Origin: Flavobacteriaceae bacterium
GTDB taxonomy: Bacteria; Bacteroidota; Bacteroidia; Flavobacteriales; Flavobacteriaceae
Reading direction: 5' to 3'
DNA length: 64,000 nt
Assembly: GCA_947456815.1 (NCBI GenBank)
Contig: CANGTL010000005.1
Location: 16,947 to 80,946, forward strand
A program made the position numbers and the translations under genes. Below are positions 56,947 to 64,000 of the stretch, in pieces. The notes under the pieces are model-generated. The model had not been told where the DNA came from. It saw only the letters and a list, made by a program, of their open reading frames with translations, and searched no databases. Position 1 is the first letter of the stretch. Each line of letters opens with the position of its first letter.

Positions 56947-57100
56947 ATGAAAACAGTTACTTTTTTAACGATGGGAGCACTTTTTTTTTCATTGCAAAAT
57001 GTAGAATCACAAATAAAATTGGACGCACCAAACGAATGTCTAAGAGAAACGGGAATTAATAATATAGTTGAAATGCGCTATTACTATTATCCAAATCTTC
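56947..57100 (+). pseudogene. Truncated gene for a small secreted protein
   Basis: A signal peptide and about 25 mature residues (MKTVTFLTMGALFFSLQNVESQ, then IKLDAPNECLRETGINNIVEM) are followed abruptly by the antisense of an AraC-like gene, after which the frame is meaningless. The junction lies at about 57075-57100. The gene has lost its 3' part. Confidence 0.6.
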
Positions 57101-57326
57101 TGTTCTTGATTTTTTCGATAAGGATGGCACGTTTATCATCCATGAGTTCTAGGCCGGAATCCAATAGTCCTTGCTTCAGCATCTCTCGTTTTTCGAACGT
57201 TATGTTTTCCATGATTTCTACTTCACCTAGATCGACGACAATGAAGTGGAGCCCTAATTTTTTCAGCTCGTTCTTAACCGCTAATTTACAGCGATTGCTA
57301 ACCATGTATTTGATGTAGAGTTTCAA
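57087..57326 (-). pseudogene. Truncated copy of the AraC-like regulator gene
   Basis: About 79 residues (LKLYIKYMVSNRCKLAVKNELKKLGLHFIVVDLGEVEIMENIT ... LDSGLELMDDKRAILIEKIK) matching the N-terminal 75 residues of the next gene upstream. It then breaks into NRRFG and a stop, and has lost the HTH domain. The start codon is TTG where the intact copy has ATG. Confidence 0.8.
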
Positions 57327-57409
57327 AACAACAGTGTTTACTAATTTAAGCAAATGTTGCGCTTTAAACACGGAGTTTGTTGTACAATACCTAAAACTTA
57401 TTGCACAAT

Positions 57410-57970
57410 TCAGATGTTCTCCAATGAGATTCTTTTCTTGTCTTTGAGTTGTTTGAAGAAACTTGGCGTGAGCCCCGTTACCTTTTTGAATTGTCGTGAT
57501 AAGTGTGCCACGCTGCTGTAGTTAAGCATGTAAGAGATTTGCGTCAGGTTTAGTTCGTCGTAGAGAAGTAGTTCTTTGACGCGTTCGATTTTGTGTGCGA
57601 TAATAAAATGTTCGATGGTGATACCTTTGACTTCAGAGAAGATTTTGGATAGGTAAGTATAATCTAGTCCCAATTTTTCGCTGATGTAATCGGAATAATT
57701 GACTTTGGGAAGTTCATCGGTATAATGCACCATTTCGATAATAATGCTTTTGATTTTTTCGATGAGGACCGCTTTTTTGTCGTCCATCAATTCTAAACCA
57801 GAACGAAGTAATCCCGTTTTTAATTGCTGTCGTTGGTCTGCTGTGAGGTCGTGCATCACTTCGACGGTTCCTAAATCTAAAATGACATAGTGAAGGCCAA
57901 GTTTGTCTAATTCTTCCTTGACGACCATTTTGCAACGGAGGCTAACCATGTATTTGATATAGAGTTTCAT
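57410..57970 (-). CDS. AraC-family transcriptional regulator
   Basis: A 186-residue regulator: an N-terminal domain of about 75 residues (MKLYIKYMVSLRCKMVVKEELDKLG ... ELMDDKKAVLIEKIKSII) common in Bacteroidota, then the AraC double HTH (LDYTYLSKIFSEVKGITIEHFIIAHKIERVKELL; LTQISYMLNYSSVAHLSRQFKKVTGLTPSFFKQ). Regulon unknown. It has a truncated tandem copy downstream and a cupin gene upstream on the same strand. Confidence 0.9.
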   Translation of the reverse strand: MKLYIKYMVSLRCKMVVKEELDKLGLHYVILDLGTVEVMHDLTADQRQQLKTGLLRSGLELMDDKKAVLIEKIKSIIIEMVHYTDELPKVNYSDYISEKLGLDYTYLSKIFSEVKGITIEHFIIAHKIERVKELLLYDELNLTQISYMLNYSSVAHLSRQFKKVTGLTPSFFKQLKDKKRISLENI

Positions 57971-58013
57971 TACTGGTTATTTTAGTTAGGTCAATACGTT
58001 TATGAAGTAATGT

Positions 58014-58355
58014 TTAGTCTTCGTAGCAGCTTTTTATTATGGTAGAAATCATTTTAAATTGCACCTTGGCATTAAATAAATGTGTTGCGTGGGCTGGAAT
58101 AATGATACCTTGACCTAAGGTTAATTTGTTTTTTTTACCGTTGATAGTGATTTCAGCGGTGCCATCAATAATTTGAATATAGTTGTCAAAGGGTGATGTT
58201 TTTTCGGCCAATTCTTCACCGGCGTCGAAGGAGGATGCTGTAATGTTGCCTGTGGTTTTTTTGATAATCGTTTTGCTCAGTACGGCATTGGGAATGTACT
58301 GAATAATTTCGACGATAATATGTGATTTTTCTTTTTCAATTTCGGAAGTATCCAT
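58014..58355 (-). CDS. Cupin-domain protein
   Basis: A 113-residue cupin: GEELAEKTSPFDNYIQIIDGTAEITINGKKNKLTLGQGIIIPAHATHLFNA. The metal-binding His of motif 1 is largely absent, but PAHATH in motif 2 remains, so it may be a binding rather than catalytic cupin. It precedes the AraC-like gene on the same strand by 44 bp and may work with it. Confidence 0.82.
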   Translation of the reverse strand: MDTSEIEKEKSHIIVEIIQYIPNAVLSKTIIKKTTGNITASSFDAGEELAEKTSPFDNYIQIIDGTAEITINGKKNKLTLGQGIIIPAHATHLFNAKVQFKMISTIIKSCYED

Positions 58356-58567
58356 TTTGTGTAGAACCTTACCCTTTAATTCAAAATTCGCAATAAGCGA
58401 TTGTATTGAAAATAATATTCTATTACAAAGGTAGCGTATTAAGTTGGCATTGGTTGTCGACTAGCTGTTTATAAAAATTTTATTTGAATTCGCGGTATAT
58501 TTCGCAGTAAAGTCGAGTTGGCGTCGTTCTCGTTTTTTACTTTTTAATATTTGTCTATATTTGTTTT

Positions 58568-59494
58568 ATGACTACACGCGTTTTAGGTATTGGCGCCACT
58601 TTGATAGATGAATTGTATTTCACTACGACCACCTTAGTTCCGCAATCCTCCAATCCTGCGCAGAAAACGACGCATATTGGAGGTGTGATTCACAATATCA
58701 TTTACCATTTGGCTTTACTGGGCTCAAAACCTGGTTTGATTACTGCGATTGGGAACGATGCTGAAGGTCAAACCATCAAAGCGCATTTTGATCAAATTCA
58801 CATCGATCATGCTGGCGTACTCCAAGCTGAGGCTAGTACAGGTAAATACGTTTCTATTTTAGATGAAGCGGGAAATCTGTTTGTCGCGGTTTGTGAAGAT
58901 AGCTGTGGGAAACACTTAACCGTGGCTTATCTCGAATCACAATTGAATTATATCAAAGGTTTTGATTTGCTGATTATTGATACCAACTTAGAAACCGATG
59001 TGATTCAGTGGCTCATTCATTTTGCTAACGCCAATAAGAAGTTACTCATCATTGAACCTGTTTCGGTGACCAAAGCCAGAAAACTCTCTACCTTAGATTT
59101 GAATGGTGTTTATATGACTACACCAAATGAAGAAGAGCTTGAAGCGCTCGGAGATGAAGATGACGCTTCTCAAGAGGAACAAATTGCCGCTTTGTTGCGA
59201 CGAGGCGTTTCCAATTTGTGGCTTCGACAAGGCGCTGAAGGTTCTACTTTGATTACCAATTCAAGTCGTTTTAGTTTGGGCGTGCCCGCCATAGCCATCG
59301 CAGATACTACTGGTGCTGGCGATGCCGCTTTAGCTGGTTGGGTTTATGGTTTTATGCAAGGGGAAAATCCAACTACTTGCTTGCAACTCGGACACAGTTT
59401 GGCTTTGCATATTTTACAACAAAAAGGCGCCGTAGATTCGTCAATTGATGCTACGATGCTTTATCATTTAATGAAAAAATATTATCATGACTAA
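58568..59494 (+). CDS. psuK: PfkB-family kinase, probable pseudouridine kinase PsuK
   Basis: A 308-residue PfkB sugar kinase. N-terminal GGVIHNIIYHLALLGSKPGLITAIGNDAEG is signature 1; DTTGAGDAALAGWVYGFM is signature 2 with the catalytic Asp. The overlap by 8 bases with psuG makes pseudouridine the likely substrate, giving pseudouridine 5'-phosphate. It lacks the N-terminal HTH that some PsuK proteins carry. A TATATTTG -7 element lies only 5 bp before the ATG. Confidence 0.85.
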   Translation: MTTRVLGIGATLIDELYFTTTTLVPQSSNPAQKTTHIGGVIHNIIYHLALLGSKPGLITAIGNDAEGQTIKAHFDQIHIDHAGVLQAEASTGKYVSILDEAGNLFVAVCEDSCGKHLTVAYLESQLNYIKGFDLLIIDTNLETDVIQWLIHFANANKKLLIIEPVSVTKARKLSTLDLNGVYMTTPNEEELEALGDEDDASQEEQIAALLRRGVSNLWLRQGAEGSTLITNSSRFSLGVPAIAIADTTGAGDAALAGWVYGFMQGENPTTCLQLGHSLALHILQQKGAVDSSIDATMLYHLMKKYYHD

Positions 59495-60404
59495 TTCCAC
59501 ATTTATACATATTTCGCCTGAAGTGCAATATGCATTAGACAATAATTTGCCAATAGTTGCCTTAGAATCAACAATCATCTCACACGGAATGCCATGGCCG
59601 CAAAATGCCGCTACTGCTAAATCAGTTGAAGAAGTAGTTCGAAAAAACGGTGCAGTTCCAGCGACAATTGCCATCAAAGATGGAAAATGCTTAATTGGCC
59701 TATCCGATGCTGATATTGAGTATTTAGGGCGGACTCCAAACGTATGGAAAGTAAGTCTGCGAGACATGCCCTATGTTATTTCACAGCAATTGCCGGGAGC
59801 AACAACAGTAGCTGCTACAATGCGTATCGCTTCTATGGTAGGAATCAAGATTTTCGCCACTGGAGGCATTGGTGGAGTGCATCGTGAAGCAGAAACAACC
59901 ATGGATATTTCAGCAGATTTAACAGAGATGGGACAAACGAATGTGGCTATCGTCGCTGCCGGAGTGAAGTCGATTTTAGATATCGGCTTGACTTTAGAAT
60001 ATATGGAAACTATTGGAATTCCGGTTGTTACTTATGGACAAAGTGAATTCCCTAGTTTTTATTCCTCCAAAAGTGGCTTTCAATCACCATTGCGATTAGA
60101 TACTACTGAAGCCATCGCCAAACTCCTGAAAGTAAAATGGGCTTTGAATTTAAATGGTTCTGTCTTGATTGCGAATCCAATTCCGAAAGAATACGAAATG
60201 GAGCAAGACGCTATAGAAAAACACATACTCGAAGCGCTAGCTGAAGCGAAAAAAAAGAAAGTGAGTGGAAAAGAAGTGACCCCTTTTCTATTAAAATATA
60301 TCTCAGAGCATACCTATGGTGAAAGTCTGGAAGCCAATATTGCCTTGATAAAAAACAATGCTAAAGTAGCGGCAGGAATTGCGGTAGCATTGTGTGGGAA
60401 ATAA
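59487..60404 (+). CDS. psuG: Pseudouridine-5'-phosphate glycosidase
   Basis: A 305-residue enzyme splitting the C-C glycosidic bond of pseudouridine 5'-phosphate into uracil and ribose 5-phosphate. Motifs: ALESTIISHGMPWPQN, GATTVAATMRIASMVGIKIFATGGIGGVHR and LNGSVLIANPIPKEYEM. Full length. With psuK it lets the cell salvage pseudouridine from RNA breakdown. Confidence 0.95.
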   Translation: MTNSTFIHISPEVQYALDNNLPIVALESTIISHGMPWPQNAATAKSVEEVVRKNGAVPATIAIKDGKCLIGLSDADIEYLGRTPNVWKVSLRDMPYVISQQLPGATTVAATMRIASMVGIKIFATGGIGGVHREAETTMDISADLTEMGQTNVAIVAAGVKSILDIGLTLEYMETIGIPVVTYGQSEFPSFYSSKSGFQSPLRLDTTEAIAKLLKVKWALNLNGSVLIANPIPKEYEMEQDAIEKHILEALAEAKKKKVSGKEVTPFLLKYISEHTYGESLEANIALIKNNAKVAAGIAVALCGK

Positions 60405-60502
60405 AAAGGGTTTAGTTAGTTTTATCAAATTAAGCTTTTTTAAAGAGTAGGGGAAAGTAACTCTGCTCAGCTCCTAAAATCCATACCTGCAAATGCAATT
60501 TG

Positions 60503-60521
60503 CTGTCTTTTGCAAAGACAG
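60503..60521. other. Perfect hairpin downstream of psuG
   Basis: CTGTCTTT-TGC-AAAGACAG, 8-bp stem and 3-base loop, 100 bp after the psuG stop. It has no T-run, so a terminator role is uncertain. The rest of 60405-60603 shows nothing recognisable. Confidence 0.4.
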
Positions 60522-60603
60522 ACGCCTGTGAATGAAAAAATCCTTTATTTACTCAGGAAAATATGAGTTATTTTAAGTGATGGTAATGGATTTTTAAGGT
60601 CAA

Positions 60604-60879
60604 TTACTTTCCGATACAAAAGTTGGCAAAAATATTACCTAAAAGCTCGTCATTAGTGACTTGCCCGGTAATCATTCCGAAGTGATATAATGCTTCTTTA
60701 ATATCGATGGCCATTAAGTCGGACGACAGATTGCTTTGCAAACCAAATTTCACTTTTTGAATTTCCTCTAACGCTTTCAGTAGCGAATCGTAATGGCGTG
60801 TGTTGGTCACAGTGGTTTCGTTATTTCTCCGTTTTTCGATATTGAAGTCGGTCACTTTTAGTTGTCTTTTCAAAATCAA
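60604..60879 (-). pseudogene. mnmE: C-terminal fragment of tRNA-modification GTPase MnmE
   Basis: A 91-codon frame whose last ~75 residues (NNETTVTNTRHYDSLLKALEEI ... SSDLMAIDIKEALYHFGMITGQVTNDELLGNIFANFCIGK) are the MnmE C-terminus, including the catalytic-region CIGK end. The GTPase and N-terminal domains (about 390 residues) are missing. The first 17 residues are unrelated. It is not a functional MnmE; the intact gene must lie outside the window. Confidence 0.9.
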
Positions 60880-60899
60880 AAATATATTTGTACCAAGTG

Positions 60900-61465
60900 T
60901 TACAAAACTAAAATTCTCTTTTTTTTATCTTCAAAAATTGAACGAATTCCAAATGTGCCACCATTAAAACCTATTGTCAAATCCTCTTCGTACATCCATT
61001 TAATAGATTTATCGTTAAAACGATAAGCACCAAAAACAGAAGTGACAAACCACATTTCACTTTTTCAGTCTTTAAAAATGCAATAGACTTCGTATGAACT
61101 AAAAATAGGATTAATTCCTCTTTTTGTTATTTCATCGTGCAAAAAGTGTTTAGGAAAATCTAAATTGTATAGATTTTTTCCGTCCTGAAAGTTATAATAT
61201 AAATATTACCAAGTTTGTCTACTTGAATTTGTCTTATAGTGTCATTGGCAAGTCCGTCTTTTGTTGTAAAATTGATAATCTTTTTTCCGTCATAAAGATA
61301 AACTCCTTCACCATTACTACTAAACCAATAGTTGTTTTTTGTGTCTTGAAAAACGTACCATAAATGTTTGCCTTGTTCATTTACAGATTTTCCAATAGTT
61401 TTTTGTCCGTTACAGGAAGCGAATAACGTAATTAATGTTAAAAATAAAAAAAGGTTCTTCTTCAA
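60900..61465 (-). pseudogene. Decayed two-component-regulator-propeller lipoprotein gene
   Basis: Begins with a TTG start and lipoprotein signal (LKKNLFLFLTLITLFASC) and propeller-blade sequence (FQDTKNNYWFSSNGEGVYLYDGKKIINFTTKDGL). Near 61185 the frame shifts; after the shift, FQDGKNLYNLDFPKH ... VYCIFKD is readable to an in-frame TGA. It resumes as KSEMWFVTSVFGAYRF ... SIFEDKKKRILVL before the stop at 60900. Related to the intact propeller protein at 62621. Confidence 0.7.
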
Positions 61466-61506
61466 TGTCCGTTTATTCAATGATTTCGTTGTCTCGGTCG
61501 AGTTGC

Positions 61507-61643
61507 CACTAACGGTCGATGCTAGAGTTCGTGGCGGTTTACGGAAATCTTTTTTTCCATTGCCGACAGAGCGAAGTGAGGAAAGAGAAACGCACAATTT
61601 ACCGAAAACTAGGCATGAGTTTTAGCATTTTTTACCGGTTCGG
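61507..61643 (-). repeat. Cassette repeat copy 1 (attC-like)
   Basis: A ~137-bp repeat between the DUF4386 stop (61665) and the decayed propeller start (61465). Ends CTAACGGTCGATGCTAGAG and TTTTAGCATTTTTTACCGG; inner hairpin around ACGGAAA/TTTCCAT. The most diverged of three copies. Confidence 0.75.
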
Positions 61644-61664
61644 GCATTTTTAAGTTTATTAATT

Positions 61665-62363
61665 TTATTTATTGTTTTCTAATTTTGTCGTATCAATACC
61701 TTTTATGAGTAACCACAAACAAAGAAATAGTTCACCTACAAAAATTGGAATTGCAAGGTAAACGAACATCGGATTCGTAAATCCTTTTGAGAGAAGCATT
61801 GTAAAACTATTAATCAAGTAACACAGTCCCGCTATTGCATATAATACGCCAATAATTTTAGGTATTGCATTAGTTTTAAAAATTACAAATCCAATTAGAA
61901 TACAATACAATCCAAAGAATACTAAACCAATTCCATAACCTTGTGATTGAATATTTAGGGACAAAAGAGAAAGTGTTGCTAGTTGGTTTGGTTGAAAAGT
62001 ATTTAAGTAAGTGTCATTGCCTAATAATAACAATGGTGTAATTTGATTTAATAGATTGACTGCAATAATTGCTGTTTGAATAATAACCAATGCTAAAGCA
62101 ATTTGTAGTATAATTTTATTTGATTTTTTAAAAAAGTGATAGATTATCAATATTGTGGGTATACCAACTACAAAATTTATTAGGTCAGCCACAAAACCCC
62201 AGCGAAAAAGCATTTCATTAGTTTGAATATTGTGGGCAGTTGCTAAAGCATCGTTTGAAACTCTTAATGCTTGTCTAACGTAAACTTCTGAAAATAATCC
62301 TGTAGCTATTACAATTAAGTAGCATAAGCCCGCAATTCGTGCTAAATTTTTTTCTGAAATCAT
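61665..62363 (-). CDS. DUF4386 membrane protein
   Basis: A 232-residue protein with six or seven membrane helices of the DUF4386 type (NLARIAGLCYLIVIATGLFSEVYVRQALRVSND ... MLFRWGFVADLINFVVGIPTILIIYHFFKK ... PKIIGVLYAIAGLCYLINSFTMLL). Function unknown. It is the single gene of a cassette-like unit bounded by repeats at 61507 and 62454. Confidence 0.85.
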   Translation of the reverse strand: MISEKNLARIAGLCYLIVIATGLFSEVYVRQALRVSNDALATAHNIQTNEMLFRWGFVADLINFVVGIPTILIIYHFFKKSNKIILQIALALVIIQTAIIAVNLLNQITPLLLLGNDTYLNTFQPNQLATLSLLSLNIQSQGYGIGLVFFGLYCILIGFVIFKTNAIPKIIGVLYAIAGLCYLINSFTMLLSKGFTNPMFVYLAIPIFVGELFLCLWLLIKGIDTTKLENNK

Positions 62364-62453
62364 TTTACTGTCAGTTTGAAATAGTTATTGTCTGTCATTT
62401 GTTGTTTTCTAAATTTGCATTATTGCATTGAATTTACCGGGTTCTTTTTGCTT

Positions 62454-62593
62454 GACCGCAAACGGTCGATGCTACGGCTCGTGGCGGCTTATGGAAATCT
62501 TTTTTTCCATAACCGACCAAGCGAAGTTATGAAAAGTAAACGAACAATTTACCGAAGAACTAGCCAGAAGTTTTAGCAAGTGTTAGCGGTTCG
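62454..62593 (-). repeat. Cassette repeat copy 2 (attC-like)
   Basis: A 140-bp repeat. Its outer ends ACCGCAAAC (62455-62463) and GTTAGCGGT (62582-62590) pair with one mismatch. The inner stem TTATGGAAA / TTTCCATAA continues as GGCGG / CCGAC beyond an unpaired C. It starts 28 bp after the propeller lipoprotein stop. Confidence 0.8.
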
Positions 62594-62620
62594 TTGCTTT
62601 TTTTGTTATTCTGTTCCAAG

Positions 62621-63682
62621 CTAATGCTTATATTCTGTGTAATTAATAAATGTTTTTCCATCGAAAAAGTATAGACCATTTTCTCTAGTCCCCACCCAAA
62701 GATTTCCATTTTTATCTTCCAAAATTTCCCAAATCCAAGGATTGATTAGCCCATCTTTAAAATAGGTGAAAGTTTTACCATCGTAACGTCTAAGACCATC
62801 ACTGGCACCAAACCAAAGATTTCCCTTTTTGTCTTCTATAATTCGGGTGACTTCGCTTGGCAAACCATCCTTTGTTGTAAAACTTATAAATGTATTTCCA
62901 TCATACCGATAGGCTCCACCCCAGTTACTGAACCAAATATTTCCGTTTTTGTCTTGCAATTGAGGCCACCCCCAATTATGAGCTTTTGGTTTTGGTCCAT
63001 CTTGAAACAAATCCATTGGTTTGAGGTTGGTTACAGATTTTCCATCGTAATGAAAAATGCCTTCATTGGTTCGTCCACCTAACCAAATGTTACCTGTATT
63101 ATCTTCTAAAATGCGTTCCACCTTATCATTACTGGTCAAAAAGCCATTTGCGGCTTCATTCATTGGAAAATGCGTAAAAGATTTGCCATCGTAAATATAG
63201 ACACCATCAATCGTTACAAACCATAGTTTTCCGTTTTTTGATTGTAACATATTGTATACCCAATGGGTTTGATAGTAGGGGTTCTTATTAGGAGGCAGAT
63301 TTTTTGGTAAAGGAATCTGGATTTTGGAAAATGTCTTCCCATCATAAAGACAAAGTCCCACTTCAGTACCCACCCAAATTTTACCATCTTTATCTTCCAA
63401 AATGCAATAAATATTATTACAATCTAGCCCATCGTTTATTGTAAATTGGTTAAACGATTTTCCGTCATACTTATAAAGTCCATTATCTGCGGTTCCGAAC
63501 CAAAGGTTACCTGATTTGTCCTGCAGAAAACGTTGAACAATGCCATTTCCTATGTTTTTTGTTAGTTTTGAATCATCCTTTTCTTTAGGCAAATCTTGTT
63601 TAACTGTTCCGTTGCAGGCTGTCCCCAAAAGTGTTATTGTGAGAAAAGTAAGAATTAGCATTTGCAATATTATTTTTTTCAT
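62621..63682 (-). CDS. Propeller-repeat lipoprotein (two-component-regulator-propeller type)
   Basis: A 353-residue lipoprotein (signal MKKIILQMLILTFLTITLLGTAC). It contains about seven blades of the form LEDKDGKIWVGTEVGLCLYDGKTFSKI, the Reg_prop repeat seen in the sensor part of hybrid two-component systems. The kinase and regulator parts are absent, so it is a free-standing surface or periplasmic propeller. It is a cassette-like unit between repeats at 62454 and 63742, and is related to the decayed gene at 60900. Confidence 0.88.
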   Translation of the reverse strand: MKKIILQMLILTFLTITLLGTACNGTVKQDLPKEKDDSKLTKNIGNGIVQRFLQDKSGNLWFGTADNGLYKYDGKSFNQFTINDGLDCNNIYCILEDKDGKIWVGTEVGLCLYDGKTFSKIQIPLPKNLPPNKNPYYQTHWVYNMLQSKNGKLWFVTIDGVYIYDGKSFTHFPMNEAANGFLTSNDKVERILEDNTGNIWLGGRTNEGIFHYDGKSVTNLKPMDLFQDGPKPKAHNWGWPQLQDKNGNIWFSNWGGAYRYDGNTFISFTTKDGLPSEVTRIIEDKKGNLWFGASDGLRRYDGKTFTYFKDGLINPWIWEILEDKNGNLWVGTRENGLYFFDGKTFINYTEYKH

Positions 63683-63741
63683 TTGTCAAATAGTCTTGGG
63701 GTTTTGTTATTTATTTGTCGATTTGCGTGTCGCTCTGCAAT

Positions 63742-63885
63742 GACCGCTATCGTTTCCTTGCTAGAGCTTGTGGCGGCTTATGGAAAGCTTTTTTTCCATA
63801 ACCGCCCAAGCGAAGTTATGAAAAGTAAACGAACAATTTACCGCAAAACTAGCCATGAGTTTTAGCAAGTGTTATGTGTGGTTCG
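63742..63885 (-). repeat. Cassette repeat copy 3 (attC-like)
   Basis: A 144-bp repeat with the best hairpin: GCTTG-t-GGCGG-c-TTATGGAAA pairs with TTTCCATAA-CCGCC-CAAGC, leaving single unpaired bases on one arm. CTTGCTA and TAGCAAG form an outer pairing. It begins 2 bp after the toxin stop. Confidence 0.8.
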
Positions 63886-63886
63886 T

Positions 63887-64000
63887 CTATATTTTGCTCT
63901 TCAAATCCATCATTCCATGTAAAACTCTTGCAATTTCAATTTCATTTTTTACAATTTCCTGAAAGAAAATAATATGTTCACCGCATTTGTAGCCAAGTAA
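63887..64000 (-). CDS. RelE/ParE-family toxin, C-terminal part
   Basis: The last 37 residues are visible (YKCGEHIIFFQEIVKNEIEIARVLHGMMDLKSKI), matching the C-terminus of RelE/ParE toxins (GEHxIFY ... EIEIxRVLHxxMD). The rest and the probable antitoxin lie beyond the window. It forms the next unit of the repeat-separated gene array. Confidence 0.8.
   Translation of the reverse strand, partial: LLGYKCGEHIIFFQEIVKNEIEIARVLHGMMDLKSKI

Noticed and set aside
56947..57318. The 123-codon plus-strand frame as a complete gene
   Set aside because: Everything after about codon 45 is the antisense of the truncated AraC-like copy and looks like no protein.
60604..60879. The 91-codon frame as a small intact gene
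   Set aside because: It is the exact C-terminal end of MnmE without its GTPase domain, with unrelated residues in front.
61368..61625. Plus-strand frames over the cassette repeats as genes
   Set aside because: Similar short frames arise at every repeat copy simply because the repeat sequence is shared; they lack conserved starts.
63060..63885. Looking for tRNA genes near the repeats as integration targets
   Set aside because: The 'ggttcg' words at the repeat ends are not in a tRNA cloverleaf; no tRNA found anywhere in the window.

Overview
The window looks like chromosomal DNA of a Flavobacterium-type member of the Bacteroidota. Visible signs are low G+C, proteins with type IX secretion (T9SS) C-terminal sorting domains, a FecI/FecR/TonB-receptor operon, several TAnnTTTG -7 promoter elements with a TTG -33 element, and hardly any Shine-Dalgarno sequences. 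I found no rRNA, tRNA, CRISPR array, phage structural gene or transposase. Most of the first 48 kb is housekeeping and surface-physiology genes; accessory and mobile material is concentrated in 51-64 kb.

1-7.1 kb: an envelope and division cluster on the minus strand (LptF/G permease fragment, lolA, ftsK, diacylglycerol kinase, tpx), then a plus-strand arsenic operon (arsR, DUF6428 protein, arsenate reductase, ACR3 pump). 7.1-22 kb: katG, an APC permease, T9SS proteins, a Cys/Met-metabolism PLP enzyme divergent from an Lrp regulator, lpdA and secreted beta-propeller proteins. 22-32 kb: pabB, tilS, dsbD, a Kazal-repeat lipoprotein, and the sigma / anti-sigma / TonB-receptor operon. 32-48 kb: PH-domain protein, ComM-like ATPase, hybrid histidine kinase, yaaA, C1 peptidase, pabA, two YceI proteins, a MarR-nitroreductase pair with three operator palindromes, a rhodanese, a large outer-membrane receptor and a DUF2975/HTH pair.

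48-56 kb: an SOS-mutagenesis locus made of a DnaE2-type polymerase and a Y-family polymerase, a divergent LexA-like S24 repressor with an operator beside its promoter, and a YedK/HMCES protein. Two insertions have reshaped it. A GIY-YIG nuclease gene sits in the loop of a long inverted repeat whose gene-less twin lies just upstream, and a class III fic gene is bracketed by a partial duplicate of yedK and an 8-bp direct repeat.

56-60.5 kb: a partial AraC-regulator duplication next to a broken secreted-protein gene, a cupin, and the pseudouridine catabolic pair psuK-psuG. 60.6-64 kb: an mnmE 3'-end fragment, then four minus-strand genes or gene remnants. Three of the intervals between or before them carry a ~140-bp structured repeat placed right after a stop codon, giving a gene-repeat-gene-repeat layout that resembles an integron cassette array. 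The genes are a decayed propeller lipoprotein, a DUF4386 protein, a propeller lipoprotein and a RelE/ParE-type toxin end. This array is the strongest candidate for an unusual system in the window.
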